A stretch of 64,000 nt of DNA from Sistotremastrum niveocremeum HHB9708 (lineage: Eukaryota > Basidiomycota > Agaricomycetes > Sistotremastrales > Sistotremastraceae): NCBI GenBank assembly GCA_001630475.1, contig KV419427.1, forward strand, positions 269,612-333,611. Direction: 5' to 3'. The translations under genes and the position numbers were made by a program. This document shows positions 46,650 to 59,534 of this stretch, piece after piece (the first letter of the stretch is position 1; each line of letters begins with the position of its first letter). A model generated the notes under the pieces. That model was not told the origin of the DNA, ran no database searches, and saw only the letters and a program-made list of their open reading frames with translations.

Positions 46650-49600
46650 ATGAGCTCAACTTCTACTGAGAAGACTGCAGACGCGTCCAAAAAGCCATGG
46701 ATTGGTGCCACCACTCGACTTCTACTTCTAGGACTGGTGTTTCATCTGGCGTATATCCCGATCGTGTTCGATTGCTACTTCACAAGTCCTGTTGTCAATG
46801 GCATGCAGCAATTTGTATCTCCAATTGCGCCTGCTAAACGCGTTGTGCTGATTGTTGGCATGTCTTCAAACTTCTGTGGCATTCAGTAGCTAACGCTGTC
46901 AGCAGGAGATGGGCTGAGAGCAGACCTGCTATTTAATACGAACCCGTTCCCGGCCATTCCAGACTCTCCCAAGGTCGTAGCTCCTTATCTTCGGAATATA
47001 GCAGAACAAAGGGGTGCTTTTGGTGTTTCGCACACTCGAGTACCTACGGAGAGCAGGCCCGGACATGTTGCCATCATCGGTGGGATGTATGAGGATGTTT
47101 CAGCTGTCACGAAGGTATGAAGTCGCCATGTTCTCTGAATACCTGAGATAATAAGGAGCTTAGGGATGGAAAACGAATCCAGTGAGCACCTTCGCCCTGT
47201 GATTCGCCCTGTACCTTACTCCTCGGAGCGTAATAGGTCAACTTCGATTCTGTCTTCAATCAATCTTCGACTACGTTCTCTTTTGGGTCGCCAGATATCT
47301 TGCCTATGTTCGCTAAGGGTGCTACCCCAGGGAAAGTTCACATGTGGTGCTATGACGAACACGAGGAAGATTTTACCAAAGGTGAGATTCATTCTATTAC
47401 AATATCTCAGCCATCGATTCTAACATGTCTATATAGATGCTACAGCTTTAGATGAATGGTCGTTCAATCATCTTGAGCTCTTACTCCGGAATGCTAGCAG
47501 CAATCCTGAGTTGGATGGTCGCCTGCGTTCGGACCGCGCGGTTTTCTTTCTACATTTGCTGGGTTTAGACACGACTGGACATTCTTATCGTCCACATTCT
47601 AAAGCGTATATGAAAAACATCCAGGTCGTCGACGAAATTGTTGAGAAAACAGAAAAGCTTTTTGCGGCGTTCTACAACGATGACAAGACAGCATTCATCT
47701 TCACAGCAGATCATGGAATGTCGAATATTGGAAATCACGGGGATGGAGGTCAGGAAAATGACACACCGCTATAGACCTTTCTAACGGTTCTTGCCAGATC
47801 CGGATAGTACAAGAACTCCTCTCATTGCCTGGGGAGCTGGGATTCGTGGTCCGCTGGCGGACCCAAGATCGGCTTCACACGACGCATATTCCGTTCCCTG
47901 GGACCTGCTTCATCTTGTCCGTCGTGACGTGGAGCAAGCAGATATAGCACCGCTGATGAGCGTCCTAATTGGCAGCTCCTTACCCGTCAATTCGGTCGGG
48001 ATATTGCCTGATATAAAGGATAATAAACCCGGCTATTTGGATCAAAGCCTGACAGACGAGGTTATTGCAAATCTCGCATTTGTGAACGCAAAAGTAGGCG
48101 CACCATACATTTTCAGGTAGAGCGCGTCCTCAGCTACTGCAAAGGTCATACTAGAGCAGTATCGCGTCAAGCATCGTAAGTTTATTATGCTACTAGCAGG
48201 AATTCTCACATGCTAATCTATTGTGAAAGGCTTGAAGGCGACACACTCACTATTCTATACTCCCTTTCCGGGGTTGAGAGGAGAATTCGAACCTGGTGGC
48301 GATATTGTAAACTTTATCGATGCTCAAATGAGGGCAGAAGATTGGAAGGCAGCGAAAAAGACCGCGGGACTACTGATCAAGACTACACTCCAGGGGCTGC
48401 GTTATCTTCAAACGTGCGTCCTTTACATACTCAATAATCGGAAAGCCTAACCGCGTCATTCAGCTACGACCGGATACTTTTGAGAGCAATAGCCACCGTG
48501 GGTTATCTTGGATGGGCAGCATACAGCGGAATTTTCCTTCTACGATACCATCTCAATCGCAGGCCTATGGCGCTTAATCCGTCTATGATATTGACTGCTC
48601 TCTCCGCTGCCGTTCTTCTTGCATTTTGGACGATTTTCACGTTACAATCTTCGCCGGCTACATTTTACATCTACGTTTCGTTCCCAGTTTATTTCTGGCA
48701 TGAAGTTCTACAGTATATGTTCTTCCCAAGTCCCACTGAAGAACTTGACGACGACGAAGAGTCAGGGTCGAGATGGGCAAGTTTTGGGAAAGGTACTCTA
48801 TACGTTCTGCTCGTAATTTGGGTGCTTCGAGAAATGGTCGTGAGTTGCTTTTCCTAGCCGATCCTTGTTCTTCGTATGAAACCGTCTCGCACTAGCATGG
48901 TTATACTGAACGTCTCATCTGGGGCATGGGATATATTGTCATTGGGCTGTTCTGGCCTTTCCCACCTTGGAGCATCTTCAAACCGAGAGGTCAACTTCCG
49001 CTTCTTATAGCGTGGAAAGTCAGCACCTGTGTTTCCGCGATATTTCCATTCCTGCCTGTGGAAAAGACTGAGAGCGTATCGATGATGTAAGCCTTTCTTT
49101 GTATAGCACATGCCATGCTCAAGAACGTGACAGAAACTTCGGAGCTGGACTGATGATCCTGCTTGAGATTTTCGTGATGGCGTTTTCGTCTCCCGAAGTA
49201 CGCAAGACTGCTCCTCGGGGTACATTCCGGTACCAGGTCAGTGTGGCTTTGCGTGCCGCCATCGAGTCCCGTTGTCTCAAACATCCTCTTCCAGATAATC
49301 TTGATCATCCTCAGCGCCATATTGACCTCGGGTTCTGTACGGGACTTGCAAGCCAAACAGGGGTTGTCCAAGTTCAACCAATGGGCGAGTTGGTTAATCC
49401 TTGGTATGTTCCCTAAGCCTCGGACACGCAGCAATTCGTTGACCAGAGGCTTTGCTCGATAGTCTTGTCCGTCATCGAGCCTTTCCGTGTCAGAAAGCGG
49501 ATTCAAGACCCTATTATGAGGATCACGAGCTACTTCCTCGGATTCGGGCCATACATGATCATTCTTTCTATAAGCGAAGAGGCATTGTTCTATGCGTCCT

Positions 49601-50368
49601 TTGCGGGCACATTGATCCTGTGGATTGCAGTGGAGTCTTCAGCTGAGCAAAATAGACTTGCTGATTTGCAGTCACGCGGAGAAGACGCCAAAGAGTCCAC
49701 ACCCAAGCGAGGGCTAAGAAGCGGCGATCTGAGAATAGCTTTGTTCTTCTTGTTCTTCGTACAAGCAGCTTTCTTCGGGACTGGAAAGTAAGTTGCAACT
49801 CCTCTTCAACCTGTGCTCATATTAAACCCATTTGTCGTAGCGTTGCTTCGGTGTCGTGAGTGTTTCCCGGCTGCGCGAACTCCCAGTCTGACTGAGCGAC
49901 TTGCAGATCATTCTATCTTGAACCTGTTTACCGACTAGTTCCTGTCTTCAGCCCCTTCCTCATGGCGTCACTTTTGGTTCGTCTTCTTGTCGGTGCTCTT
50001 ATCATCGCTTTAACCGCAAACGTAGATTCTCAAAATCATCGCGCCCTATGTGGTTCTTTCCGCTGCATTCGCAACTCTCAATGATCAACTTGGACTTGCG
50101 CCCTTCTCTCTTTTCATGGTCGCTCTCACCCTGACAGACGGTATGCCGCATCGATCCCGGTTTGGCGTTTGTTTAATCGAGAATAGGGATGACCGTCGCT
50201 TTCTTCTACAATGTTCGTGATCACGGGTCTTGGTTGGAGATTGGACAGACTATATCCTTCTTCGTTATTAGCTCTCTACTCTTGGTTTGGAGTGCTGGAG
50301 TATGCGCTGCTGGCCGGTGGTTGATGGCTGGTTCACTCGGTTCACAATCACGGACTAAGATCGAATGA
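46650..50368 (+). CDS. MCD4: GPI ethanolamine phosphate transferase 1 (Mcd4/PIG-N)
   Basis: ER membrane enzyme that adds ethanolamine phosphate to the first mannose of GPI-anchor precursors. From ATG 46650 ([15 protein letters not shown]) there is a first helix ([23 protein letters not shown]) and then the phosphodiesterase/sulfatase-like lumenal domain: [50 protein letters not shown] joined over an intron to [37 protein letters not shown] and [18 protein letters not shown]. About a dozen C-terminal helices follow, including [17 protein letters not shown] and [21 protein letters not shown]. It ends GSQSRTKIE. Metal-binding Asp/His residues of the family ([23 protein letters not shown]) are all present. 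Many short introns. The order and length fit a full-length gene. Confidence 0.94.
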
Positions 50369-51148
50369 TCTGGCAGGATATCCAACTCCAAGTCCCACTC
50401 ACACAGTAATTCATACTGAAAGATGTATGAGGGAAATCGCTTTATCTCTTCTCCCTCCACTTTCACGGAGTCTTTGATTATGAGAATGATTCAGCGCCTC
50501 CCTCGTCATGCTCATATCATGATGCCAGAATTTTTTGCAGCGTTTGAACTTTGAAAAGGATAAATCAGTGTTCAATCTCCGCCCATTAGCAGCTTAGCGC
50601 TCGACTCAATTCCTTATCCGAAACAACAGGCGTTCAAATAGTTGGTTCACAGTCTTGGCAGCTATCTCCGTCCTCGTTGTCGATGTTCCATGATGATTCT
50701 CATACGAAATGTGCAAAAGTCCTGAGCTATCACTGCGATTGATGGGATATAACCCATGGGATCCTTCAACACGTCCCAAGACTCCCAACACCGATACTCA
50801 GGGTTACTCTAGTGGGAAATGTCTTCGAGTTGCACGGGGTGCCTGGAGCGGAATTTATCACAGGAATATTTTGAATGAGAACGTGGTGGATTCTTGGACT
50901 GTAAGCATCGAAATCAATACCGAACGGCGTATTTCGTGACATTGGTTCTGATAACTTCATCTAGAGCACCCACTATAATGCTCACCCGCTCGAACTACTT
51001 CCAGCCTTGCAATACTATCTGCAAGAGATAGTTACACATCCTTCGCTGCTCTCTTTCCATCACAGAGAAATCCAGCATTCACCATGGAGTCCGGTCGGAA
51101 CTGGTTCCGCTTTCTGTTCCCGAGCCGACCTCCTATGTAAACCCCCCT
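50369..51148. other. Intergenic MCD4 / questin-oxidase-like
   Basis: About 780 bases. Two open plus-strand pieces (about 50709-50900, WSGIYHRNILNENVVDSW, and 50966-51100, HYNAHPLELLPALQYYLQEI) can be joined by GT..AG sites and look somewhat protein-like. I cannot link them to a family or to the next gene, so no CDS is called. Confidence 0.35.
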
Positions 51149-52986
51149 ATGACGACTTTGGCTCCCACTCTCATTTCTCACCTTGCTCGCATTCGTGCAC
51201 GATACAGTCAACCACGTATGGCGCATAGTCTCCTCCAGCCTCCAACAGCAGTACGCATCCACGAAGGATTGCTCAACATCCCGTCACCCACCCCAATCTC
51301 GTCGAAAGCTGAAGCTGAGCGAGGTCTCACTCACGACCATTTCTTCAATCATTGCTTCTTCACACCCGTTGGCCTCCATAATCACCTCAGCCATCACATA
51401 CTCGCAGCGTATGACCTTGGAGCCCCCACGACTCTATTGAAAGCCATTGCAGAGACAGAGCAGAGTGACCAACGAGATATTCATTTAAAAGGAGAGGACT
51501 TGAAGGGAAAACAGGTGCCAGAGGAGGGAAGTATCACCGAAGACAATTGGAAAGATTGGCTTGGTAAACAAGAGTATGTACCATCACTCTTCCATCTCTT
51601 CCAAGAGTAACTCGAGGACAGGGCCTATTCGGCTTTGCTGTCTTTCTTTCGGAGTCAGGTTGTAAACCTAGGCCGTGAGAAGACGCTAGAACGTTTTGTG
51701 TTCTCAGACGAAGCCAACGACAACGGAACGAGTATGGTGATCAGGCTCGTATCTGGCGCGTATGTCGATATTTTGATCATTGAGAAATTTCGATCTGAGT
51801 TGTTTTCGTCTTTAGAGCTCATCCCCTGATCCAGCTCGGTGTACGTTGTCTTTTTCTTCAGTGTCTTTGAGCAGGTGCCATAACCTTTCTGATATAGTAT
51901 GGCGCTGAATTCTCGGATGACTTGATTTTCGCTTCCGGGCTGGCACAGGCTGCAGTGCACAACACTGTAGCACAAACAGTCCCCATCCATGAATACATCC
52001 CTCCCGATGGGGCATCCGGCGGCAAAGATGTTACGCTCCTTCACGTGTTGCGAGCGATTTATGACAATCCTCTACTCGAACCGGTCATGCCCTACGATCC
52101 CGACGCACTTTTGAGCGCTCGACGCGACAAAGCCTTCAAGCCGCCCTCTCCTCGTGTTTACGAGCTCGCAAAGACGCTCTCGCTCTGGTCTTTCTCTTCC
52201 AATCCCACTAATGATGATATCGATCGAAAGGTAGAAGAGGCCGTTTGGACTGCTATCCTTCTTTTTATCGGATCATCGAAGAAAAATCGCAAGCCTCGCC
52301 TTGACTTCTTCCTCATGCATGCAGTCACAAGCTCCCTCTTCTTGGGCTCCGTCTTACGATACGTTCAGACCCCAGCGCACAAGGTTGCATTGTTGCGAGC
52401 TTGGGCTGCCTTTGTGGGTCAGACCTTGATCATGAGAGGCAGACCAAGAGTAGACGGGGAAGTAGCAATGAGCTTCTCTGCATTCCCAACTCCGCCCTCT
52501 TTCGACAAGCTTCACTCAAATTCGCAGAATACGGAAAGGATCGTCACCCCAAGCGCCGAAACTCAAAATGCCTGGCTTCCAATAATCCAATCTGCGCTCC
52601 ATGCGAACGATTCGCATACCGTAAAGACCATCCGAACACTATTGTATGCTGCTAAGAAGTACGGTCAAACTCCTGCAGGATCAGTCCCTGGTGCTTTTGT
52701 CGACTCGACGACATCCTCGTCGAAGGGGAGCACTAACGGCGACCATCCTTCGGCGACGAAGTCGGAAACTCACCCAGGCTTGTCATTGGTTGATGGAACA
52801 CTCTTCATACGTACCGCTGGTGTCGTACTTGATATCATGGGCTGGGTTGATCATGAGGGTCAGAAGGAAGGAGAATGGGATCGGAGTGCTCTAGGTTGGG
52901 ATGCTGCTTGGGAAAGAGCTGGAGATGGAGAAGGAGAAAGGGAGAGAAAGCGAACTTTTTTTAACGCCATCGGGGTGAGAAGTTGA
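51149..52986 (+). CDS. Questin-oxidase-like protein (DUF4243, AflY family)
   Basis: Members of this family carry out Baeyer-Villiger-type or ring-opening oxidations in fungal polyketide pathways (AflY, GedK), though many are not in clusters. From ATG 51149 (MTTLAPTLISHLARIRARY) the diagnostic N-terminal part is FFNHCFFTPVGLHNHLSHHILAAYDLGAP. It is followed by SITEDNWKDWLGKQE and over an intron by AYSALLSFFRSQVVNLG, RLVSGAAHPLIQLGYGAEFSDDL, FASGLAQAAVHN, FFLMHAVTSSLFLGSVLRYV and HKVALLRAWAAFVGQTLIMRGRP, then a C-terminal part ending NAIGVRS. Conserved His residues (HNHLSHH, AHPLIQLGYG, FLMHAVTS) are in place. No polyketide synthase is nearby, so the substrate cannot be named. Confidence 0.83.
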
Positions 52987-53643
52987 GCGTGTACAAAGAA
53001 TGAATCGATGCTGCTTGCATTTGTATTTGTATCTCATATGATATGATATCTATGAATGACTTTGATCCAACTGCTCGCGTCGTATGCTCTGGGCATTGGT
53101 GCTCGCATCGGGACAACACACATAGCACGAGCATCGCAGTTCACCTGCGGGCTTTTTCGTCCGCGAACTCTGCGGTTTCTCCAACGTCCGCACTCTAGAT
53201 GATGGAAGTGCGGATATGTACGGCTCGGGCGTCTCTGTCTGGCACGAATTTGCCGAGACTAGCTATAGGTAACATGGTTTGCATGTCGACAGATAGTTGA
53301 CTATGATGATGACAAGAGCATCAAAGGCTCCGTTCAGCTTGGATTCTGGCAAGCGGAGCCCAAGAGACGCCAATGATTTCCATAGTCTCTTACATCGGTT
53401 GATTATAGAGATCCATTCCCCCAACGCGGGCAACGCGTAGTCATGGTAAATTCTGCTGCGCGGAACAGTCAAGTCCCGAGATTCATTTGGATAAATCCTG
53501 CAATCGACCTCAGTGCCATCACTTGATTGTGGATTTGAGTGTGATTTGGAAAAGTAGACACAACGTCGAGCTCTATGCTTCGAGTAGACGTCGATGCGGG
53601 TCAACGGTATCATGACATCCAACTCATCTTAATGTTGAATGCG

Positions 53644-54662
53644 TCAGTGAGTGAGACCGCTGTTGCGACACTCTTCACAGCCGATATCAACATCACTGAG
53701 ATAGGGTGCCTCAATAAATTCGAGCAAGAGACTCATTTCGGCATGGTTCCAACTTTGAAGTCTCAGCTTTTTCAACGAAGGTAGGTGGACTGGGGCCATT
53801 GATTCTCTGGCGAGTGCGGGCCTGCCGAAGATGGCATCTCGGTCTTCATTAGAAAGATAGATGTTCAAGTCCTCGAGGCTAGGCGTCAAGTTCAACAGCT
53901 CAAATATTGTGCTGTGACTCCACATCCCGCCTTCGATCTCCAAATAGGTCAATTCGGGAAATGTCCGGAAGGATTCTCGGGGAGGCCGCACATTGCGGGA
54001 GATCCAACGCCTTGTAGTTGACGGTGGCAGAGGAAGTTCGGGTTCCCCGTCGAGATCTTCGTACTGAAGGCTGATCAACCTGAGCCTCGAGAATGTGTGC
54101 CTAAAAATGTTCAGGAGAAAGCCCATGTCTGGTTGACAGAAGGAGATGTCGAGAGTTTCGACCCTCTCTGAGTTCTCGGTCTCCAAGAGGGCATCGTACG
54201 GCCACTTTCCGGACCATCCCGGGGTCACCGCGAACATTGTAAAGTGAACAGCAATCTTTCTTGTGCCACTTTTCTCAAGAAAGAGATTGATGACATAGGC
54301 TGGCCAGTCCAAGTGCAGATGGGTCCACAACTCAGGTGTACGCATTGCAACGCTTCTCAACTTAGAGCATCTGCGTCGTAGTCAATGACAGATTTACAGT
54401 ACCGTGAGGATGGGATGACAAACATTCCAAGAAGTGCTCTCCAAGGGAACGTCCTAGATTCCCCCTCGCATGCCTCCTCGAGAGCATCGCGTACGCAGAC
54501 AAGCAATGTTGCAGAGATCAACTCGTCTGGGAGTTTGCAAATGACGGATCGCGAATTTATGTAGCGACTGATCGATAGGGTGGATCGGATCAGCTCGTTT
54601 CTCGTTTGGAGCAGCTGCTGTATATCGAGAGCTTCTAGGGCGCTGGGCTCAATCCCTGGCAT
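53644..54662 (-). CDS. F-box / LRR-like protein
   Basis: Probable SCF adaptor. Exon 1 from ATG 54662 has a coiled stretch (ALDIQQLLQTRNELIRSTLSI), then the F-box start KLPDELISATLLVCVRDAL and FPWRALLGI. A 53-base intron joins to CSKLRSVAMRTPELWTHLHLDWPAYVINLFLE, which completes the F-box in the classical agaricomycete form. Leu-rich segments follow (SRLRLISLQYEDLDG, FPELTYLEIEGGMW, LNLTPSLEDLNIYLSN, LPSLKKLRLQSWN, EAPYLSDVDIGCEE). The frame stops at 53644. Another open minus frame, 53263-53622, may be a further exon or a remnant of the LRR part, but I could not join it with a convincing splice site, so the C-terminus is provisional. Confidence 0.68.
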
Positions 54663-54917
54663 TATTAGCGACTCAATATTGGACGAAACCTGCGAGGTTC
54701 ATCAATTTCGATGTACCGAGCGAGAAGTTGAGTGGCGTTGATCAAGAGAGAAAGGCCAAATATGCGCGCCTAAAAACTCTTTGTGACTGACGCGTGACTG
54801 GAACGCTCACGTGTTGTCACGCTCCTTGGCTGAACGTCAAGCTCATCCGCGACGATCAGCATCCTTCAGCACTTTCGATCACAGTTAATCTCTATACCAA
54901 TTGTACAAGCCAACCTA

Positions 54918-55716
54918 ATGCTCCTCACTATCATTCTACTTTACACACTCTCCTTTGCATCCGCGAGCCTCTTCCCGACGGTCCCCATATCGAGCACTAC
55001 TCTTCACGGAAATCGAAATAATACAGTGCACTGGATCGATTCTTCTTCATCGTCAGGGAACACATACAATCCGAATAACACGAAACAAACGTTTCCCAAT
55101 CTATCTTCTCTCGGAAAACTCTCGATTGAGCTATGGGGCGGACCAGGGAACAACGTAGACGATACTCTCCTCAGCGTCTTAGATGATGGCGTCAATCCTT
55201 CGAAAGGCGAAGCGAGCCTGTATTTTCCTCCTTTCGTAGGCAGCAATGGGCCATACTAGTAAGCGATCGATTTACTATTCCCAGCAGTGAATTTTGAAGT
55301 GCTAATTCTGTTTGCTACCTCCCAGCTTTCTTCGCTTCGTCCCGTCTCATTCTGCATCTCAATCCATCTATACCGCTCGATTCTCCATGGACAATATGGA
55401 TGGCCCGTCATTCAACGCCACCGGCTCGAATACGGTTGATTCCAATACCTCCAAAACTGCTTTGACTTCGTCTCAATTAAACGCGACGGCCGGTACCACC
55501 TCTGGATTCTATACTTCCTCGTCTTCCAGTACGATTAATCCAACGTCCGCTGCGACTACAGTCTCCGCCGCCAATGAACCCGCGACAACCGTATCGAACG
55601 AGAAGGTCGAAGGAGGGATATCTTCAGCTGGTTCTGGGAAATATCAGGATGGGAGTGGCTACAACGGAGTGCTTGGCTTGTGCTTCATCTTCGTTCTTCT
55701 CAGTCTATGCCAGTGA
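54918..55716 (+). CDS. Secreted GPI-anchored Ser/Thr-rich protein, Kre9/Knh1-like
   Basis: Cell-wall or surface protein of the Kre9/Knh1 N-terminal (Ig-like) family, linked to beta-1,6-glucan in yeast and very expanded in basidiomycetes. ATG 54918 opens a signal peptide (MLLTIILLYTLSFASA) and the mature part starts with LFPTVPISSTTLHGNRNNTVHWID. It continues LSSLGKLSIELWGG, VNPSKGEASLYFPPFVGSNGPY and over an intron (55259-55325) YFLRFVPSHSASQSIYTARFSMDNMDG, the typical domain end. A long Ser/Thr-rich spacer follows, then a hydrophobic tail (VLGLCFIFVLLSLCQ) that reads as a GPI-attachment signal after SGKYQDGSGY. The two exons give 243 residues. It is divergent from the F-box gene at 54662, sharing a promoter of about 255 bases. 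Confidence 0.85.
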
Positions 55717-56011
55717 CGAGAGTTGCTCCTCGAATCTCGCAACATATATTCTTATTCACAACTTGTAATCACACACTGTACCAGTATTTCTATTCGATCG
55801 ATTTGTACAATCTGTATTTCATGGCTGCGTTCCCTTTTCTCATGAAAACATCAGCATATATGCCCATCTTCAGCTTTCGATGACGTCGCGAAGAAGTTCG
55901 AGGGCTGCCTCTGTGACCTATGTGACTGCGTTCCAGGCAACCACGCAGACGGCGAACCCAGAGTCGCATTTACTGAGGGCCCTTTCACTTTGAAATCGCA
56001 TTGAATTTACC

Positions 56012-58507
56012 ATGGACAGTGACGAGGACTTTCAGAGGTACTTGTCGAATTTTCTCTCAGGTTGATAGTACCTCATCGCGATCCGAAGAGCCCTTGCCCT
56101 GAGCCTTCAGGACACTCAAGCAACTCGTAAGGCCAAGGCCAAGGCCGACGTCATAGTCATTGACGACTCCGACGACGAGAACGACATTAATTTGCAAAGT
56201 GATCGAGAATTTGAAGAGAGCTTAAGGAAGGCCGTCGAGGAATCGAAGCTAGAGTCATCACAACCCTCGCCGCCCCGAAGGGATACCTCATCTCCCGACA
56301 TAGTCGAGGGTGCACCACCCCCTGCTGAAATCAAGAACACGGACCCCTCTACCTCGAGCTTCCTGTCAGAACGCGCGCAACTAGAACGCGAGAGGTTGGC
56401 GAGACAGAAGCGTCATCTGTCTACGTCTCAATCATTCCAGGAATCAGAGCCCCCTTTGAAGAAGAGCAACAAACGTGAAAGCTCGCCACCTCCCAAGAGA
56501 GCTCTGCCTTACAACGCCACCGCGTCCACGTCTCAGAACTCAAATCAAGGCCCAGAAATGTTCTGGGACGGAGCAATACGACAGACCGCCAATATCGATG
56601 CAGAGAAGGACAAGGATCACAAACCTGTTTTCAGACTTTCTGATATCCTGGCCCCTGTGAGTCCCATTCATTGTGTGGTACCTGAAGGATTTCTCAGATT
56701 TCGCAGACCGATGAGTTGGCGTTCGCGATTATCTCTACATATGCCCTTGACATCGGTTGGCTCTATTCTCTTTTCCCTCCGTCGGTCCCTGTGATACTCG
56801 TGACACAGCCTGATCCCTCTGGGAATGCATCGATTCATGCGATGCTCCCAAATTGGATCAAAACAACCCCTTTCCTGCGAAATGGTTATGGTGCCATGCA
56901 TTGCAAGGTATGCTATGAAGTCTATACGACTGGCACAAGTCCTGACCATCTTTAGCTTCTACTGGTATAGGATTCATTATGATCCTGACGAGTGCCCTAC
57001 TAAGCTTGCCTGTAGCTCTTCTATAAGTCAGGCCGTCTACGAATAGCCCTGCCCACTGCAAATTTCGTACCATATGATTGGCGAGATATTGAAAATACGG
57101 TTTGGGTGCAGGATATACCACCTAAGAAGAACCCTCAAGGCCACTCAGCTCGCGCTAGCGACTTCTCATCAATACTTCAAAGAGTGTTGATAGCGCTTCA
57201 AGTACGACAAGCTCTGCGTGCTCATATCGTAGGAGATGTAAGCGTCCCACGTCATCAGCGTCGATATGAGCAGAAACATGTTACACTACGTAGCACCCTA
57301 ATCTACCTCTTCAATCCATTGAAGACCTGGGCACGCGATGGGACTGGAGTAAAGTTAAAGTGCATTTGATTCCGTGTATGGCTGGGAAATATGAAGGATG
57401 GTGAGCAGAGATCGATATCAGACCCATTAAATCATGCTGATTTAGCAACAGGCCCGAAGTACTGAGAAACGGACACACGCGATTGATGAAGGCGATCAGG
57501 GAAGCCAATGCAAGAGCTGGTCCTAATCGAGATGTGATGCTTGAATGTCAAGTACGTCTGTCAGCGAGGTTACATGTGAGCTGGCATCTCATTAGCATGC
57601 TACAGGGATCCTCAGTGGGAACATACTCCACGCAATGGCTCAATGAATTTTTCCATTCTGGTCTAGGAGAATCTGCCCAACAATGGCTTGATCAGCCAAA
57701 AGCACGCCGTTCAAAGCTTGCATTCCCACCGGTGAAGATTATATTCCCAAGCCTTAAGACCGTGAGAGCGTCAAGGGGCGGAGAACTGGTTTGTGATGAG
57801 CACGTCGCGCAATTGGTATACTGAATGAGCCATTGAAGGGTGGAGGGACCATGTTCTGCCGAAGGTCGCAATGGTCGGGTGCGAAGTTTCCAAGAGAGCT
57901 CTTCCATGACTCAAATAGTAAGCGAGGAGGGATCTTAATGCATTCGAAGGTAAAGCCTGCTTTTCTCATTCGAATTTATGCAAGGACGGTTGATTCTGGA
58001 ACTTCCTAGATGATTATTGCGACTTTCAAACCAAAGGCTGGCTTAGGCTTTTCTAGCAAAGCGAAAGGAAAATCAAGACGGAAAAATCCATATAGTTCTG
58101 AGGAAGAGGAGCAGGACGAAGACGAAGTAAAGATAGTGGAAGAAGGGATCGATGAAACCGTTTGTGGTTGGGCATATGTCGGTTCTGCCAATTTTACTCC
58201 CTCAGCATGGGGAACGCTCTCTGGATCCGCCTTTAATCCTGTTCTCAACGTGAGCATTCTAACATGGGACCTTTCGTGATTTACTAATAGCCCTCCGTAA
58301 GATCACCAATTACGAGCTTGGGGTGTTATTGCCTCTAAGATCGGAGGCGGAAGCAAATGACATCGCTTGTTTCGAGAGACCACCTAGGAAATATGATCTG
58401 AAAGAGGACGTGCCATGGGTCAGTCTACCAATCTTTCGTACTTTATCAGTCATTCACAGGCGATGCAGATGCAAGACGAGTCGGCCATACTGGCCCAAGC
58501 AATTTAG
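56012..58507 (+). CDS. TDP1: Tyrosyl-DNA phosphodiesterase 1
   Basis: Nuclear repair enzyme that removes topoisomerase I peptides from DNA 3' ends, a phospholipase D superfamily member. Exon 1 (MDSDEDFQR) joins to ALALSLQDTQ, forming a ubiquitin-interacting-motif-like helix. A second similar helix is DREFEESLRKAVEESKLE. After a disordered Pro/Ser/Lys stretch the catalytic part has FRLSDILAP, ELAFAIISTYALDIGWLYSLF, FLRNGYGAMHCKLLLV (first His-x-Lys), ANFVPYDWRDIENTVWVQDIP, GTYSTQWLNEFFHS, KTVRASRGGELGGGT, GGILMHSKMIIATFKP (second His-x-Lys) and CGWAYVGSANFTPSAWG. It ends NYELGVLLPL, then ESAILAQAI. Both HKD-type half-sites are present. About ten introns. A Lys/Glu-rich insert (SEEEEQDEDEVKIVEEG) follows the second half-site. 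Confidence 0.92.
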
Positions 58508-58674
58508 CCACATTCGATCCTAATTGGTAGAAGAAACGTAGAATGATGCCATAGAACGTTTTTCCGATCTCCGATCTCCGAGTGCATCATGATCACTGCG
58601 CAATCGCTGACAAACGGCTTGTTCTCTTCCTATAATTACTGCAGATTAGATCCAGGCTTTTCTGTGCCTACTGC

Positions 58675-59534
58675 ATGTTAAATCGTCTTCGTTCTTTGCT
58701 CCCATTTGCCGCTGCTTTTGGATCTAAATCAGCCCCTCTTCACAACACAGGAATTCAGAACATCATGACTAGTGCTGGTGAGCTCGAGATCTCTGGGAGA
58801 CATCGTGTCAGACATTGAACTGTGCATCGTCTGTGCAGGAACCGCTCCCGAAGTCGCAACGTTTGCGTCCGGTTGTTTCTGGGGTGTCGAACACATCTTC
58901 TTGAAACACTATCCCATCGCTCAGAACAAGGGTATCTTGAAGACAGCTGTTGGTTACACTGGTGGAAAGAGCCTCGCCAAGGACCCAAGCTACAGACAAG
59001 TGTGCAGCGGAGAGACTGGTCACGCCGAGGCTCTGAGAATTGAATTCGATCCCTCTATCGTCAAGTATGAGGAGTTGGTTGGTGAGTTGTATACGTCCTA
59101 CGTCTCATATGCGATTGCTGACCAGCGCGATTCTGAATCTAGAGTTCTTCTATCGAACCCATGATCCTACAACCGTCAACGCCCAAGGCAATGACCGTGG
59201 AACTCGTCAGTGCCCCTCTCATTCGACGAGACAGCCTCGATTTGACTGACAACGCTATTCAGAATATCGCTCGGCCATCTTCACGAATACTCCCGAGCAG
59301 CAAACCATTGCTGAGCGTGTGACTGCTGAGGTCCAGAAGGCTCATTTTGATGCTAGAGGAAAGAAGATCGTCACGGAGATTGTGCCAGCTGGAACTTGGT
59401 ATGATGCGGAGGATTACCACCAAGAGTACTTGTTCAAAAATCCCTCTGGTTATCAGTAAGTTGCATGCCTCGCTAAGGATCAGACCGCTGACAATCTTAT
59501 CCTCAGATGCCCCACTCATCGATTGTGGTGGTAA
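58675..59534 (+). CDS. msrA: Peptide methionine sulfoxide reductase MsrA, two possible starts
   Basis: Reduces methionine-S-sulfoxide in proteins, restoring oxidised methionine. The catalytic motif is [15 protein letters not shown] (GCFWG with the active Cys), followed by [55 protein letters not shown] and [14 protein letters not shown]. The last exon ends CPTHRLWW at 59534. Two in-frame ATGs share the first exon. The one at 58675 adds about 30 residues ([20 protein letters not shown]) with the look of a mitochondrial presequence. The one at 58765 (MTSAGTAPEV) gives a cytosolic form. A 58-base-class intron separates MTSA and GTAPEV. Dual targeting by start choice is known for eukaryotic MsrA and is inferred here. 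Four short introns. Confidence 0.92.

Noticed and set aside
53263-53622. 119-codon minus frame as last exon of the F-box gene
   Set aside because: No acceptor and donor pair in the right phase could be found, so it was left out of the CDS and only mentioned.
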